Of a stretch of 64,000 bases of DNA, positions 8,934-16,916 are shown in pieces. Numbering within the stretch: position 1 is the first letter of the stretch; each line of letters starts with the position of its first letter. The stretch covers positions 248,001-312,000 of the forward strand of contig NZ_PVTJ01000003.1 in the NCBI RefSeq assembly GCF_003002955.1, read 5' to 3'. The notes beneath the pieces were generated by a model. It was not told the DNA's origin and ran no database searches. It saw nothing but the letters and a program-made list of their open reading frames with translations. Made by a program: the position numbers and the translations under genes. This stretch comes from Glycomyces artemisiae. GTDB taxonomy: Bacteria > Actinomycetota > Actinomycetes > Mycobacteriales > Micromonosporaceae.

Positions 8934-10241
8934 TCATCTGGTCGCGTCGATCTCGCCTTGGAGCTCGGCGATGAACGCGTCGGCGGCGTCCTCCGGCTTC
9001 GTCTCTCCGAAGTAGACCTCCTGGCCGTAGCGGGTGATGAGCGGGTTGACGGAGCTGCCGCCGTTGGGGGTCACCCGGATCGGGTCGCCGGTGACGACGG
9101 CCTCCAGGTAGTCCACGGCCATCCGCTCGCTCTCGTCCAGTTGCGGCCCCAGGTATTCGAGGATCTCGGTGTTCGCGGGGACGCCGCGCTCGGTGCCGAG
9201 GATGTCGGCGGCCTCGCGGCTGTTGACGAGGAAGTCCACGAGCAGGGAGGCCTCGGCGGGGTGCTCGGAGCCGGCCGAGACCGACCAGTACATCGCCGGC
9301 TTGATGAAGTTCGCGGGCGTGCCGTTCTGCGGCAGCTGGAGCAGCCGCATGTCGGCCCCGGAACCGCTGCGCAGGGCCGTGATCTGGGTGTTGTGGATGA
9401 GCCCGAACGCGGTCTTGCCGGTGGCGAGGCGCCCGCCCTCGACGCCCGCGCCGGTGTCCTCGACCATCTGCTGCGCGGTGTCGGCCGCGCCGGAGGCGAT
9501 GAGCCCCGCGTAGTACTCCCACTGCTCCACCAGCAGGCCCGGGTCGAGCGAGACGTCCCCGTTCTCGGCGAACAGCTCGTTGCCGTGCTGGCGGGACCAG
9601 TAGCGGAGCGAGCCGACGTCGACGCCGCCGGTGATCGCGGTGCCGGTGATGTCGCCGCCGCCGCGCTGTGCGAGTTCGTTCGCGATGTCCGCGTAGTCGT
9701 CCCAGGTCCACGCCGTGTCGTCGGGGAGCTCCATCCCGTACTGCGCGAACAGGTCCGCGTTCACGGCGAACGCGAGCACGCCCGAGCCGATCGGCAGCGC
9801 GAACTGCGCGCCGTCGACCTGCCCGGTCGGCAGGAGCTCCGGGTCGATCTTCGACAGGTCGAGGAACTCCGCGGCCTCGTTGAGGTCCCAGAGCGCGCCG
9901 CGGTCCGAGTAGGAGTTGAAGTACTGCTCGTCCATCTGCACGACGTCGGCGGCGTCGTTCGCGGCGAAGGTCGTCGCCAGGCCGTCCCAGTACGCGCCGA
10001 ACTCCTTGTACTCGCCGCGCACGGTGATCCGCGGATGCTCCTTCTGGAATGCCTCGATCGCCTCGTTCGTCTGCTGCGCCCGCAGGTCCGAGCCCCACCA
10101 GGCGATCCGCAGCTCCACGGGCTCGTCGCTGAGGACCATCTCCCCGCCGCCGCCGATCCCGCACCCGGCGAGCAGCGGCGCCGGGGCGGCGCCGAGGAGT
10201 CCGGCCTTGCCGAGGGTGCGGCGGGTCAGTCGCGGTCGCAT
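8934..10241 (-). CDS. CUT1 sugar ABC transporter, solute-binding lipoprotein
   Basis: A 435-residue extracytoplasmic binding protein (family 1, MalE/UgpB-like) that delivers an oligosaccharide to the two permeases upstream. The N-terminus LTRRTLGKAGLLGAAPAPL followed by LAGC combines a Tat-like twin Arg with a lipobox, predicting a lipid-anchored Cys. Mature text such as LRIAWWGSDLRAQQTNEAI and VVQMDEQYFNSYSDRG is typical of the family. The start ATG at 10239-10241 has AAAGGA about 10 bases upstream; the in-frame ATG at 10265 has no comparable site. Third and last gene of the operon. Substrate unknown; no hydrolase is linked to it. Confidence 0.92.
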   Translation of the reverse strand: MRPRLTRRTLGKAGLLGAAPAPLLAGCGIGGGGEMVLSDEPVELRIAWWGSDLRAQQTNEAIEAFQKEHPRITVRGEYKEFGAYWDGLATTFAANDAADVVQMDEQYFNSYSDRGALWDLNEAAEFLDLSKIDPELLPTGQVDGAQFALPIGSGVLAFAVNADLFAQYGMELPDDTAWTWDDYADIANELAQRGGGDITGTAITGGVDVGSLRYWSRQHGNELFAENGDVSLDPGLLVEQWEYYAGLIASGAADTAQQMVEDTGAGVEGGRLATGKTAFGLIHNTQITALRSGSGADMRLLQLPQNGTPANFIKPAMYWSVSAGSEHPAEASLLVDFLVNSREAADILGTERGVPANTEILEYLGPQLDESERMAVDYLEAVVTGDPIRVTPNGGSSVNPLITRYGQEVYFGETKPEDAADAFIAELQGEIDATR

Positions 10242-10264
10242 CTGCGCGTTCCTTTCTCGTCGCA

Positions 10265-11095
10265 TCACTTGCCTCCGGTGGTCGCGATGCCGCGCAGCAG
10301 GTAGCGCTGGCCGAACAAGAACACCAGGAACACCGGCAGGAGCGAGACGACGCTCATCGCGAACGTCGCGCCCCAGTTGGTGCCCGCCTGCTGGTCCACG
10401 AAGGCGCGCAAGGCGAGCGGCACGGTGTGCATGTCGGGGTCGATGAGGTAGATGAGCTGGGAGAAGAAGTCGTTCCACGTCCAGATGAACGTGAAGATCG
10501 CGGTCGTCGCCAGCGCGGGCACCATGAGCGGCAGCACGATCCGCAGGTAGATGCGGGGGTGCCCGGCGCCGTCGATGCGGGCGGCCTCGTCGAGTTCGCG
10601 CGGGATGCCGCGGATGAACTGGACCATGAGGAACACGAAGAACGCGTCGGTGGCGAGGAACTTCGGGACGATGAGCGGCAGGAACGTGTTCACCCAGCCG
10701 AACTCGGAGAACAGCACGTACTGCGGGACGATGATGACGTGGATCGGGAGCATGATCGTCACGAGCATGATCGCGAACCACCAGCGGCGGCCGGTGAATT
10801 CGAGGCGCGCGAACGCGTACGCGGCCATCGAGCAGGCGATGAGGTTCCCGACGATGGCGCCGAGGACCACGATCCCGGAGTTGACCATGAAGTAGCCGAA
10901 GGGGTGCTCGAAGGCGTTCCATCCGGCCTCGTAGTTCGCGGTCTCCAGGTCGCTGAGGACGAGGCCGGGGCTGCGGAAGATCTCGTCGTTGGGGCGCAAC
11001 GAGGAGACGACCATCCACAGCACCGGGTAGAGCATGACCACGGCGCAGAAGATGAGGACGAGGTGCTTGGCGAGCTTGCGGAGGGCGTCAGTCAT
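10265..11095 (-). CDS. CUT1 sugar ABC transporter permease (MalG-like)
   Basis: A 276-residue inner-membrane protein with six predicted helices. It carries the EAA motif that docks the ATPase (ELDEAARIDGAGHPRIYLRI). The N-terminus KLAKHLVLIFCAVVMLYPVLWM is the first helix, and PQYVLFSEFGWVNTFLPLI is typical of MalG homologues. It overlaps the preceding permease gene by 8 bases, which suggests translational coupling. No ATPase gene accompanies the operon; a shared MsiK-type ATPase elsewhere is the usual actinobacterial solution (inference). Confidence 0.93.
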   Translation of the reverse strand: MTDALRKLAKHLVLIFCAVVMLYPVLWMVVSSLRPNDEIFRSPGLVLSDLETANYEAGWNAFEHPFGYFMVNSGIVVLGAIVGNLIACSMAAYAFARLEFTGRRWWFAIMLVTIMLPIHVIIVPQYVLFSEFGWVNTFLPLIVPKFLATDAFFVFLMVQFIRGIPRELDEAARIDGAGHPRIYLRIVLPLMVPALATTAIFTFIWTWNDFFSQLIYLIDPDMHTVPLALRAFVDQQAGTNWGATFAMSVVSLLPVFLVFLFGQRYLLRGIATTGGK

Positions 11096-12008
11096 CGTAG
11101 TGCACCCAGTATTTCGAGGCCCAGAAGTTGATCGCGGTGAACGCGGCGATGATGACCAGCAGCAGCCAGGCGAGCGCGGAGGCGTAGCCCATGTCGAAGT
11201 TCCCGAAGCCGCGCTGGTAGAGGTACAGCGAGAAGAACAGTGTGGAGTCGGTGGGTCCGCCGGTGCCGCCGGAGACGATGAACGCCTGCGTGAACGACTG
11301 GAACGCGTGGATGATCTGGAGCACCAGGTTGAAGAAGACGATCGGGGTGAGCAGCGGCAGGGTCACGGAAGTGAAGCGCCGCAAGGGGCTCGCGCCGTCG
11401 ACGGCGGCGGCCTCGTAGTACATGACGGGGATCTGGCGGAGCCCGGCGAGGAAGATGACCATCGGGGAGCCGAAGGTCCACACGTTCAGGGTGATGAGCG
11501 TGGACAGGGCGGTCTCGGGATCGGAGATCCACCCGCGGCCTTCGACGCCGAAGAGGGCGAGGCCCTCGTTGAACAGCCCGTCGGTGCCGAAGACGGTGCG
11601 CCACAGGACGGCGATGGCGACGCTCGCGCCGAGGAGCGAGGGCAGGTAGAACACGGAGCGGTAGAACGCGAGGCCGCGGATGCCGCGGTCGAGGAGGACG
11701 GCGAGGCCGAGGGCCAGGGCGAGCTGGATCGGGACCGAGACGAGCACGTACGTGAAGGTGACGGCGAGGGAGCTGTGGAGGCGCTCGTCGGTGAGCATCC
11801 GCTCGAAGTTCGCGAGGCCGGTGAACTCGGGGGGCTGGAGGAGGTTGTACTTCGTGAAGCTGAGGTAGAGCGAGGCGGCCATGGGCCCGAGGGTGACGGC
11901 GAAGAGGCCGAGGAACCACGGGAGCAGGAACCAGAACGCGGCCTTGTTCTGCGGCTTGGACTTCGGTGCGGCGCCTTTGAGGTGGCGCAGTTCGGCGGCG
12001 GCCGTCAT
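11088..12008 (-). CDS. CUT1 sugar ABC transporter permease (MalF-like)
   Basis: A 306-residue inner-membrane permease and the first gene of the operon. Six helices are predicted, with the first at about 24-46 (AAFWFLLPWFLGLFAVTLGP). The EAA loop is YEAAAVDGASPLRRFTSV, and LYLSFTKYN matches the MalF/UgpA N-terminus. The ATG at 12006-12008 lies about 85 bases below the predicted transcription start of the LacI-type controlled promoter at 12100-12128. It forms a heterodimeric channel with the MalG-like partner. Confidence 0.93.
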   Translation of the reverse strand: MTAAAELRHLKGAAPKSKPQNKAAFWFLLPWFLGLFAVTLGPMAASLYLSFTKYNLLQPPEFTGLANFERMLTDERLHSSLAVTFTYVLVSVPIQLALALGLAVLLDRGIRGLAFYRSVFYLPSLLGASVAIAVLWRTVFGTDGLFNEGLALFGVEGRGWISDPETALSTLITLNVWTFGSPMVIFLAGLRQIPVMYYEAAAVDGASPLRRFTSVTLPLLTPIVFFNLVLQIIHAFQSFTQAFIVSGGTGGPTDSTLFFSLYLYQRGFGNFDMGYASALAWLLLVIIAAFTAINFWASKYWVHYDD

Positions 12009-12069
12009 GTCGCGGCCCCGGGGGACGGGGGTCGTTGGACCGGCATCGACACTCCTTCGGATCGACGTT

Positions 12070-12085
12070 TAGTGATCGTTCACTA
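12070..12085. promoter_or_regulatory. LacI-type operator, copy 1
   Basis: TAGTGATCGTTCACTA is an inverted repeat (TAGTGA-N4-TCACTA). It lies just downstream of the predicted start of the ABC-operon transcript. It is the near-exact reverse complement of copy 2 at 12104-12119, so both are presumed sites for the adjacent LacI-family protein. Confidence 0.8.
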
Positions 12086-12099
12086 CAGCGGTTGCGCCG

Positions 12100-12128
12100 A
12101 ATCTAGTGAACGATCACTGCAAAGTCAA
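12100..12128 (-). promoter_or_regulatory. Sigma-70-type promoter of the ABC operon
   Basis: On the minus strand, TTGACT (12128-12123) and TAGATT (12105-12100) are separated by exactly 17 bases, close to the vegetative consensus and unusually AT-rich for this genome. The spacer and the -10 box contain operator copy 2, so a bound repressor would block polymerase directly. Confidence 0.75.
12104..12119. promoter_or_regulatory. LacI-type operator, copy 2
   Basis: TAGTGAACGATCACTG, arms TAGTGA/TCACTG around ACGA, sits inside the promoter spacer and -10 element. It lies 18 bases beyond copy 1 (centre-to-centre 34 bases, about three helical turns), an arrangement suited to cooperative repressor binding. 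Confidence 0.8.
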
Positions 12129-12156
12129 TACGCGGCTTGCATCCTGGTATGCGGTT

Positions 12157-13173
12157 TCAGTGCGGGCGGGCGACGGCCGTGGACTCGCGCCAGATGACCT
12201 GGTTGAGCGGGAGTTCGGGCGGGTCGAGCTCGATCCCCGAGAGGGCCTTGACGAGGCGGATCATCGCGCGGCGGCCGAGCCCGGCGAGGTCGATGTGCAC
12301 CGTGGTGAGCGAGGGCGGGAGGTAGCGGGCGACCTCCAGGTCGTCCCAGCCGGTCACGCTGAGGTCGCGCGGCACTTCGAGGCCGCGGTTCCTGGCGCCG
12401 CGGATGACGCCCGCGGCGATCCCGTCGCTGGCGGCGACCACGGCGGTGGGCAGGCGGCCCGCGGGCAGGGCCCGCATGGCCTCCACGCCGGACTCGGCGC
12501 TGTAGTCGCCGTCGAAGACGCCGACCGATTCGAGGCCGAAGCGCTCGACGGCGTCGAGGTAGGCGGCGCGGCGGGCGCGCGCCGAGGCGAACTCGGGGTC
12601 CCCCGCGACGTGATAGAGCCGCTTGTGGCCCAGGGCCGCAAGGCCTTCCACGATCTCGTAGACGGGCGCGGCGTCGGACAGCTCGCCGAGGCCGCGCATC
12701 CGGTCGTCGAAGTCGGCGGAGACGACGACGGCCGCGTCGGCGGGCAGCTCGGCCTCCACGGACGGCAGGATCGGGGCCAGTGCCAGGATGCCCTCGACCT
12801 GCCCGGAGTACGCGAGTTCGAGCAGCCGCGCCGACCGCTCCTCGGCGCCCCCTTCGATGGCGACGACCTCGACGGTGAACCCGGCCTCGTGCGCGGCGAC
12901 CGCGGCGCCGCTGATGAGCTTCGCCGGGTGGCTGTGCACCAGGTTCGGCATGAGTACGGCGATCCGCCCGGTGTGCTTGGTGCGCATGGACCTCGCGAGC
13001 AGGTTCGGCCGGTAGTCGAGCTCCCGCACCGCCGCGTCGATCCGCTCCAGCGTCGCGGGCTTCAGCCCCTCCCGGGAGCGCAGGTACCGCGACACGGTCT
13101 GGTGCGACACCCCCGCGAGCCGCGCGACCTCCCGGATGGTCGGCCGCCTCCGGCCGGTGGAACGCTCCGTCAT
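12157..13173 (-). CDS. LacI-family transcriptional repressor of the adjacent ABC operon
   Basis: A 338-residue regulator. The N-terminal HTH TIREVARLAGVSHQTVSRYL (about residues 13-32) is followed by the hinge helix (YRPNLLARSMRTKHTG). A periplasmic-binding-protein-like sensor domain runs to the end (IAVLMPNLV, GWDDLEVARYLPPSLTTVHID). I chose ATG 13171-13173, with AAGGGA about 13 bases upstream, over the in-frame TTG at 13215. It lies directly upstream of the importer operon on the same strand, and the paired palindromes between them are its likely sites. The inducer is presumably the imported sugar. Confidence 0.92.
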   Translation of the reverse strand: MTERSTGRRRPTIREVARLAGVSHQTVSRYLRSREGLKPATLERIDAAVRELDYRPNLLARSMRTKHTGRIAVLMPNLVHSHPAKLISGAAVAAHEAGFTVEVVAIEGGAEERSARLLELAYSGQVEGILALAPILPSVEAELPADAAVVVSADFDDRMRGLGELSDAAPVYEIVEGLAALGHKRLYHVAGDPEFASARARRAAYLDAVERFGLESVGVFDGDYSAESGVEAMRALPAGRLPTAVVAASDGIAAGVIRGARNRGLEVPRDLSVTGWDDLEVARYLPPSLTTVHIDLAGLGRRAMIRLVKALSGIELDPPELPLNQVIWRESTAVARPH

Positions 13174-13216
13174 CCCCTCAGTATCCCTTCTCGATCGAAG
13201 GCAATACTGACACAAG

Positions 13217-13230
13217 GATGAACGTTCACT
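13217..13230. promoter_or_regulatory. Possible third, degenerate operator upstream of the LacI gene
   Basis: GATGAACGTTCACT contains the perfect palindrome TGAACGTTCA and partly resembles the TAGTGAACGATCACTA sites downstream. It lies about 45 bases before the repressor start codon, a suitable place for autoregulation. The match is incomplete, so this is tentative. Confidence 0.4.
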
Positions 13231-13278
13231 CAGAGCGCGGCGCCCCGCCGGTGTCGAGCGAGGCGCCGGGCTGCGGGA

Positions 13279-13734
13279 TCAGCCGTCGGCGGAGACGTCG
13301 CCGCCTTCGCCGCACTGGTAGTGGATGCCGCTGCCATCGGTGAGGCAGACTTCGAGTTCGACCTCCTGGCCGGCCTTGACGTTCGGGAACGGGTCCCAGA
13401 CCATGACGTCGCCCCAGGCGCCGTCGTCGTAGACGCGCACGCCCTGCGAGTCGCCGTCGAGCCAGGCCTCGACCCTGACGTCGTAGCCGTCGGCCCAGGT
13501 GTCGTCGATCTCGATGTAGTCGTCGTTGTCGCCGTGTCCGGGTTTGCCCGGGCCGTAGTCGACGAACGTCGCGTACCCGTTGTCGTTCAACGTGCTCACG
13601 GTGAAGCCGTCGTCCACCCCGCGCCCGTCCGGCTCGTCCCCCGCGCCTTCGGCCGCGGCGGCCGGCCCGGCCGGCGCTCCCGTCGCGATGACCGCGAACC
13701 CCGCGGCGAGCGCCGCCTTGGTGTGCCGTTGCAT
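13279..13734 (-). CDS. Small secreted protein of unknown function
   Basis: A 151-residue protein. It has a Sec-type signal peptide (MQRHTKAALAAGFAVIATG, cleavage after about PAAAAEG). The mature part is acidic, rich in Asp, Gly and Tyr, with beta-strand character and two Cys near the end (ELEVCLTDGSGIHYQCGEG) that could form a disulfide. A strong ribosome site GAAGGAGG lies 4-5 bases before the ATG. I do not recognise a family. It is probably transcribed alone. Confidence 0.75.
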   Translation of the reverse strand: MQRHTKAALAAGFAVIATGAPAGPAAAAEGAGDEPDGRGVDDGFTVSTLNDNGYATFVDYGPGKPGHGDNDDYIEIDDTWADGYDVRVEAWLDGDSQGVRVYDDGAWGDVMVWDPFPNVKAGQEVELEVCLTDGSGIHYQCGEGGDVSADG

Positions 13735-13840
13735 GGACCCTCCTTCGGTCGTCCTCCGACCCACCATGGGGGCTCGGGGCGCCGCATCGGGCAATACGCG
13801 AAAGGGCGTCATGTCGTATGTCCGACTGCCCTAGGCTGCG

Positions 13841-14446
13841 CTATTCGACCGGTTGGAGGACCGCGGTGAAGGCCACTGCGTCCTCCGGGAAGTTGTCCTC
13901 CGCGTAGGCCCACATTTCAGGGGTGACCAGGAGGGCGTCGACGAGGGCGACGCCGTGGGCCTCGTCGGCGCCGCCGCCGAAGACGGTGGCCGGGAACCGC
14001 TCGCCCATGTCGTCGGCGATGGCCGTGAGCTCGGCGGCGGTGAGGTCCTCGGCGGGCTCGCCGATCTCCGGTTCGGCGGGCTGGTAGTCGGCGGGGTCGA
14101 CCTCGCTGAGGAGGAGCGGGTCCTCGGTAAGCGTGAACTGCTTGCCGTCGAAGGTGCCGGTGACCACGAACGTGCCCCACCGGACCCCTTGGGCCTCTTC
14201 GTGTTCGACGGCGTCCCACTCCCAGCCGGCGACCGGCAGCCCCTCGCACTGGGGCGGGTAGGACTCCGCGACGAAGGCGCAGAGCCCGGCGCTGTCGCGC
14301 TGGGTGGGCTGGAGGACGGTGATGGCGCCCTGGTAGACGAGCGGGTCCGAAGCGGTGTCGGCGTCGCCCGCATCGCCGCCGGTGGTGCCGCCCTGTCCGC
14401 ACGCGGCCAGCGCGAAGACGGCCGCGAGCGGGGCGATCCGTTTCAT
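13841..14446 (-). CDS. Putative secreted lipoprotein, unknown function
   Basis: About 201 residues. MKRIAPLAAVFALAAC is a signal peptide ending in a lipobox (LAAC), followed by a Gly/Thr/Asp-rich linker, so the protein is probably lipid-anchored outside the membrane. The mature domain has the pattern of a small alpha/beta lipoprotein, with two Cys (AGLCAFVAESYPPQCEG). An in-frame ATG four codons upstream (14458) is equally possible as the start. No family recognised. The upstream neighbour on the other strand is a membrane protein gene. Confidence 0.75.
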   Translation of the reverse strand: MKRIAPLAAVFALAACGQGGTTGGDAGDADTASDPLVYQGAITVLQPTQRDSAGLCAFVAESYPPQCEGLPVAGWEWDAVEHEEAQGVRWGTFVVTGTFDGKQFTLTEDPLLLSEVDPADYQPAEPEIGEPAEDLTAAELTAIADDMGERFPATVFGGGADEAHGVALVDALLVTPEMWAYAEDNFPEDAVAFTAVLQPVE

Positions 14447-14574
14447 ATGTCCGTTCATAACCGGTATGACGCCGCGCGGGCGGGCGCGGTTCCCGATGGC
14501 GCCGATCCTTTAGGATGCGACGGCCGACAACCTCGTGCGGCAGCGGAATTCACAGTCTGGAGTGTTGAACCCCC

Positions 14575-15228
14575 TTGAACGACAACCCCGCAGCACAACC
14601 GCAGTACTACCCGACCGGCCCGCAGCCGACCCCGCAGGGCGGCCTGCTCCCGACCGGTCCCGACAAGCCCACCCCGGTGGGCCTCGCGCTCGCGGGCGCG
14701 GGCCTGCTCCTCCTCGCGGTCGGGTCGCTGATCCCGCAGATCTCCCTCGGCGGCAGCGACGCCGACGACGTCGGCGGGTTCGGCCTGGAGACGGCGGGCG
14801 TGAGCCTGCCCGGCCTGCCCCCCGCGCTCATCCTCGTCGTCCTCGTCGGCTGGGCCGCGGCGGGCGTCAAGCCCGGCCTCCAGTGGGCGGTGCGCCTCGG
14901 CGGCATCGGCCTCGCGGCGCTCACGGCCGCCGCGGCGCTCCACCCGGTGATCGAGCTGAACGGCGTCTTCGGCAGCGACGCATGGGAGGACGCCGACATC
15001 TCCGCGAACGCGGGCGGCGGCATCTGGCTGTTCATCCTCGCCGCCGTCCTCCTCGCCGTCAGCATCTTCCTGATGCGCTGGGCCCCGAGCCCGGCGGCCC
15101 CGCAGTACCCCCAGCAGCAGCCCTACCAGCAGGCCCCGCCGCAGCAGCCGGTCCAGCCGCAGCCGACGCAGCAGACCCAGCAGCAGCCGCAGCAGGGCGG
15201 CGGCTGGCCGGGCATGCCGCAGCAGTAG
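14575..15228 (+). CDS. Four-helix membrane protein with Gln/Pro-rich C-terminal tail
   Basis: 217 residues. A Pro/Gln-rich N-terminal stretch is followed by about four membrane helices (residues about 35-55, 78-98, 105-122, 150-170). The last 45 residues are built from Gln-Gln-Pro repeats (QQPYQQAPPQQPVQPQP). A TGA at 14566-14568 closes the frame upstream, leaving TTG 14575 as the only credible start; GGAG at 14559-14562 may serve it. Its stop abuts the stop of the convergent transketolase gene (15228/15229). Function unknown; such tails are common in actinobacterial envelope proteins. Confidence 0.75.
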   Translation: MNDNPAAQPQYYPTGPQPTPQGGLLPTGPDKPTPVGLALAGAGLLLLAVGSLIPQISLGGSDADDVGGFGLETAGVSLPGLPPALILVVLVGWAAAGVKPGLQWAVRLGGIGLAALTAAAALHPVIELNGVFGSDAWEDADISANAGGGIWLFILAAVLLAVSIFLMRWAPSPAAPQYPQQQPYQQAPPQQPVQPQPTQQTQQQPQQGGGWPGMPQQ

Positions 15229-16155
15229 TCAGAGGAACGCCTTCAGGCGGGCCGCGATGCCCTCGGCGTCGAGGCCGTGGAGGTGTTCGTGGTCGTCGGC
15301 CGTGCCGTAGCGTCGCAGCTCGGCGCGGCCGACGCCCACGGAGAGCAGCCGGTGCGGCCGGTCCGCGAGGGCCGCGGAGGCGACCGCGGCGGAAGTCCCT
15401 TCGAGGTAGGGCTCCACGAGGACGACGGTGTTCCCGGTGCGGGAGGCCAGGTCGCGCAGGCCCTCGGTGTCGAGCGGGCGCGGCGTGTTGGTGTAGGCGA
15501 CCGTGACGTCGAGGCCCTCGGTGGCCGCGAGCGTGTTGTCGAGGAGCGGGCCGACCGCGATCACCGCGGCCCGGGAGCCTTCGCGGAGCACGCGCAGATC
15601 GCCGTCCGCCCCGGCGTGCGCGGAGGCGTTGTGGCGCAGTGAGAGTCGCAGGTAGGCGCCTTCGGGGCCGTCGACCGCGCGGTCGAGGAGCGCCGGGACC
15701 TCGTCGGCGTGGCCGGGGACGAGGACGCGCCAGCCGGGGAGCGTGTCGAACAGGGCCACGTCGCGGGGGCTGAAGTGCGTGTAGCTGCCTTCGGCCCAGT
15801 CGTAGGAGGCGCCCACGGAGACGAGGACGCCGCTGGTCCCCTGGTGCTCGAAGTCGAGCTTCACCTGCTCGAAGGCGCGCTCGACGAGGAACGGCGCGTA
15901 GGTGTGCGCGATCGGGCGCAGCCCGGCGAGGGCGAGGCCCCCGGCGGCGCCCACGAGGAGCTGCTCGCGGATGCCAACGTTGACGACGCGGTCGGGGTGG
16001 GCCGCCGCGGCCTCCGTGAACAGGTCGGTGGAGATGTCGGCGAGGACGACGGCGACGCGGGGGTCGCGGGCGACGAGCGCGCCGGCGTGCGCGCCGAACG
16101 CCTCGCGCATGGTGCGGTCCTGGATTTCGGAGTCCAGTGGGTGCGAACGGAACAT
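15229..16155 (-). CDS. Transketolase-like protein, C-terminal subunit
   Basis: 308 residues corresponding to the pyrimidine-binding and C-terminal domains of transketolase/DXS-type thiamine-diphosphate enzymes. NVGIREQLLVGAAGGLALAG holds the conserved Glu that activates the cofactor, SYDWAEGSYTHFSPRDVALF is the Pyr-domain loop, and the C-terminal domain starts near RAAVIAVGPLLDNTLAA. It lies 18 bases behind the N-terminal subunit gene, so the two make one split enzyme. Residues such as SYTHFSPRD resemble the standalone transketolase family 1 pair rather than the single-chain TktA. The exact substrates are not predictable. Confidence 0.88.
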   Translation of the reverse strand: MFRSHPLDSEIQDRTMREAFGAHAGALVARDPRVAVVLADISTDLFTEAAAAHPDRVVNVGIREQLLVGAAGGLALAGLRPIAHTYAPFLVERAFEQVKLDFEHQGTSGVLVSVGASYDWAEGSYTHFSPRDVALFDTLPGWRVLVPGHADEVPALLDRAVDGPEGAYLRLSLRHNASAHAGADGDLRVLREGSRAAVIAVGPLLDNTLAATEGLDVTVAYTNTPRPLDTEGLRDLASRTGNTVVLVEPYLEGTSAAVASAALADRPHRLLSVGVGRAELRRYGTADDHEHLHGLDAEGIAARLKAFL

Positions 16156-16173
16156 GGCAGTCCTCCAGACGGA

Positions 16174-16857
16174 TCAGGCGTGGGGGGTGGCGGTGCTGAC
16201 GGCGACGGTGACGCGCGGGCCGTCGGGGTGGGGCTCGGTCAGGGACGCGTAGAGCGCGTCGTGGTCGGCCGAGTCGACGGTGGACCCGGTCCAGCCGTTG
16301 ACGGTGAAGCGCGATTCGATGCCGCCGGGCCAGCCGTGGGACGCCGAGCCGTTGTCGGCGGCGATCACGTGGAGGTTCGGCAGGCCCGTGGCGCCCGCGT
16401 ACGCGATGGCCTCGTGGTTGGAGCCCTCGTCGAGTTCGGCGTCGCCGACCAGGACGTACACCTGCGAGTCGTACCCCTTGGCGCGCAGGCCGAGTGCGAG
16501 TCCCACGCCGAGCGGCAGGCCGTGCCCGAGGGACCCGGCGGAGATCTCCGCGCCGGGCACGAGCGTCGCGTCCGGGTGGGAGCCCAGGCGCGAGTCGACG
16601 TCGGCGATCGAGTCGAGCCACTCCTCCGGGAAGAACCCCTTCGCGGCGAGCACCGCGTAGTAGGCGCTGGGGCCGTGGCCCTTCGACAGCAGGAACCGGT
16701 CGCGGGCCGGGTCGTCGGGCCGCCGCGGGTCGATGCGCAGGACCCGGTCGTACAGGACCCAGATCGGGTCGAGCGTGTAGGTCTTGACGACCGGGTAGCG
16801 GATGTCGGTGACGGAGCGGCGCGCGAGCGCCAGGGCGTCCTCGTAGGTGGCGGTCAT
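16174..16857 (-). CDS. Transketolase-like protein, N-terminal subunit
   Basis: About 227 residues forming the thiamine-diphosphate PP-binding domain. RFLLSKGHGPSAYYAVLAAKG and GAEISAGSLGHGLPLGVGLALG are family blocks, and GDAELDEGSNHEAIAYAG is the GDG-type cofactor motif. Starts at 16869 and 16866 are also in frame. I prefer ATG 16855-16857 (MTATYEDAL) because the regulator palindrome ends only three bases before 16869. A -10-like TACATGAT overlaps the outer ATGs, so transcription would begin close to 16857. No clear ribosome site is seen, consistent with a leaderless message. Confidence 0.87.
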   Translation of the reverse strand: MTATYEDALALARRSVTDIRYPVVKTYTLDPIWVLYDRVLRIDPRRPDDPARDRFLLSKGHGPSAYYAVLAAKGFFPEEWLDSIADVDSRLGSHPDATLVPGAEISAGSLGHGLPLGVGLALGLRAKGYDSQVYVLVGDAELDEGSNHEAIAYAGATGLPNLHVIAADNGSASHGWPGGIESRFTVNGWTGSTVDSADHDALYASLTEPHPDGPRVTVAVSTATPHA

Positions 16858-16872
16858 AGCGGACATCATGTA

Positions 16873-16892
16873 ACTTCAAGTCGACTTGAAGT
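16873..16892. promoter_or_regulatory. SoxR-box-like perfect palindrome
   Basis: ACTTCAAGTCGACTTGAAGT is a perfect 20-bp palindrome whose core, TCAAGT-N2-ACTTGA, matches the enterobacterial SoxR box (CCTCAAGTTAACTTGAGG). It occupies the 47-59 base space between the divergent SoxR-like gene and the transketolase pair. In MerR-family control such a site sits in an overlong -35/-10 spacer. A candidate TTTAC/TACATG pair flanks it on the transketolase side. Confidence 0.88.
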
Positions 16893-16916
16893 AAAGCGGT
16901 TAGTGAGCGGGGACAC

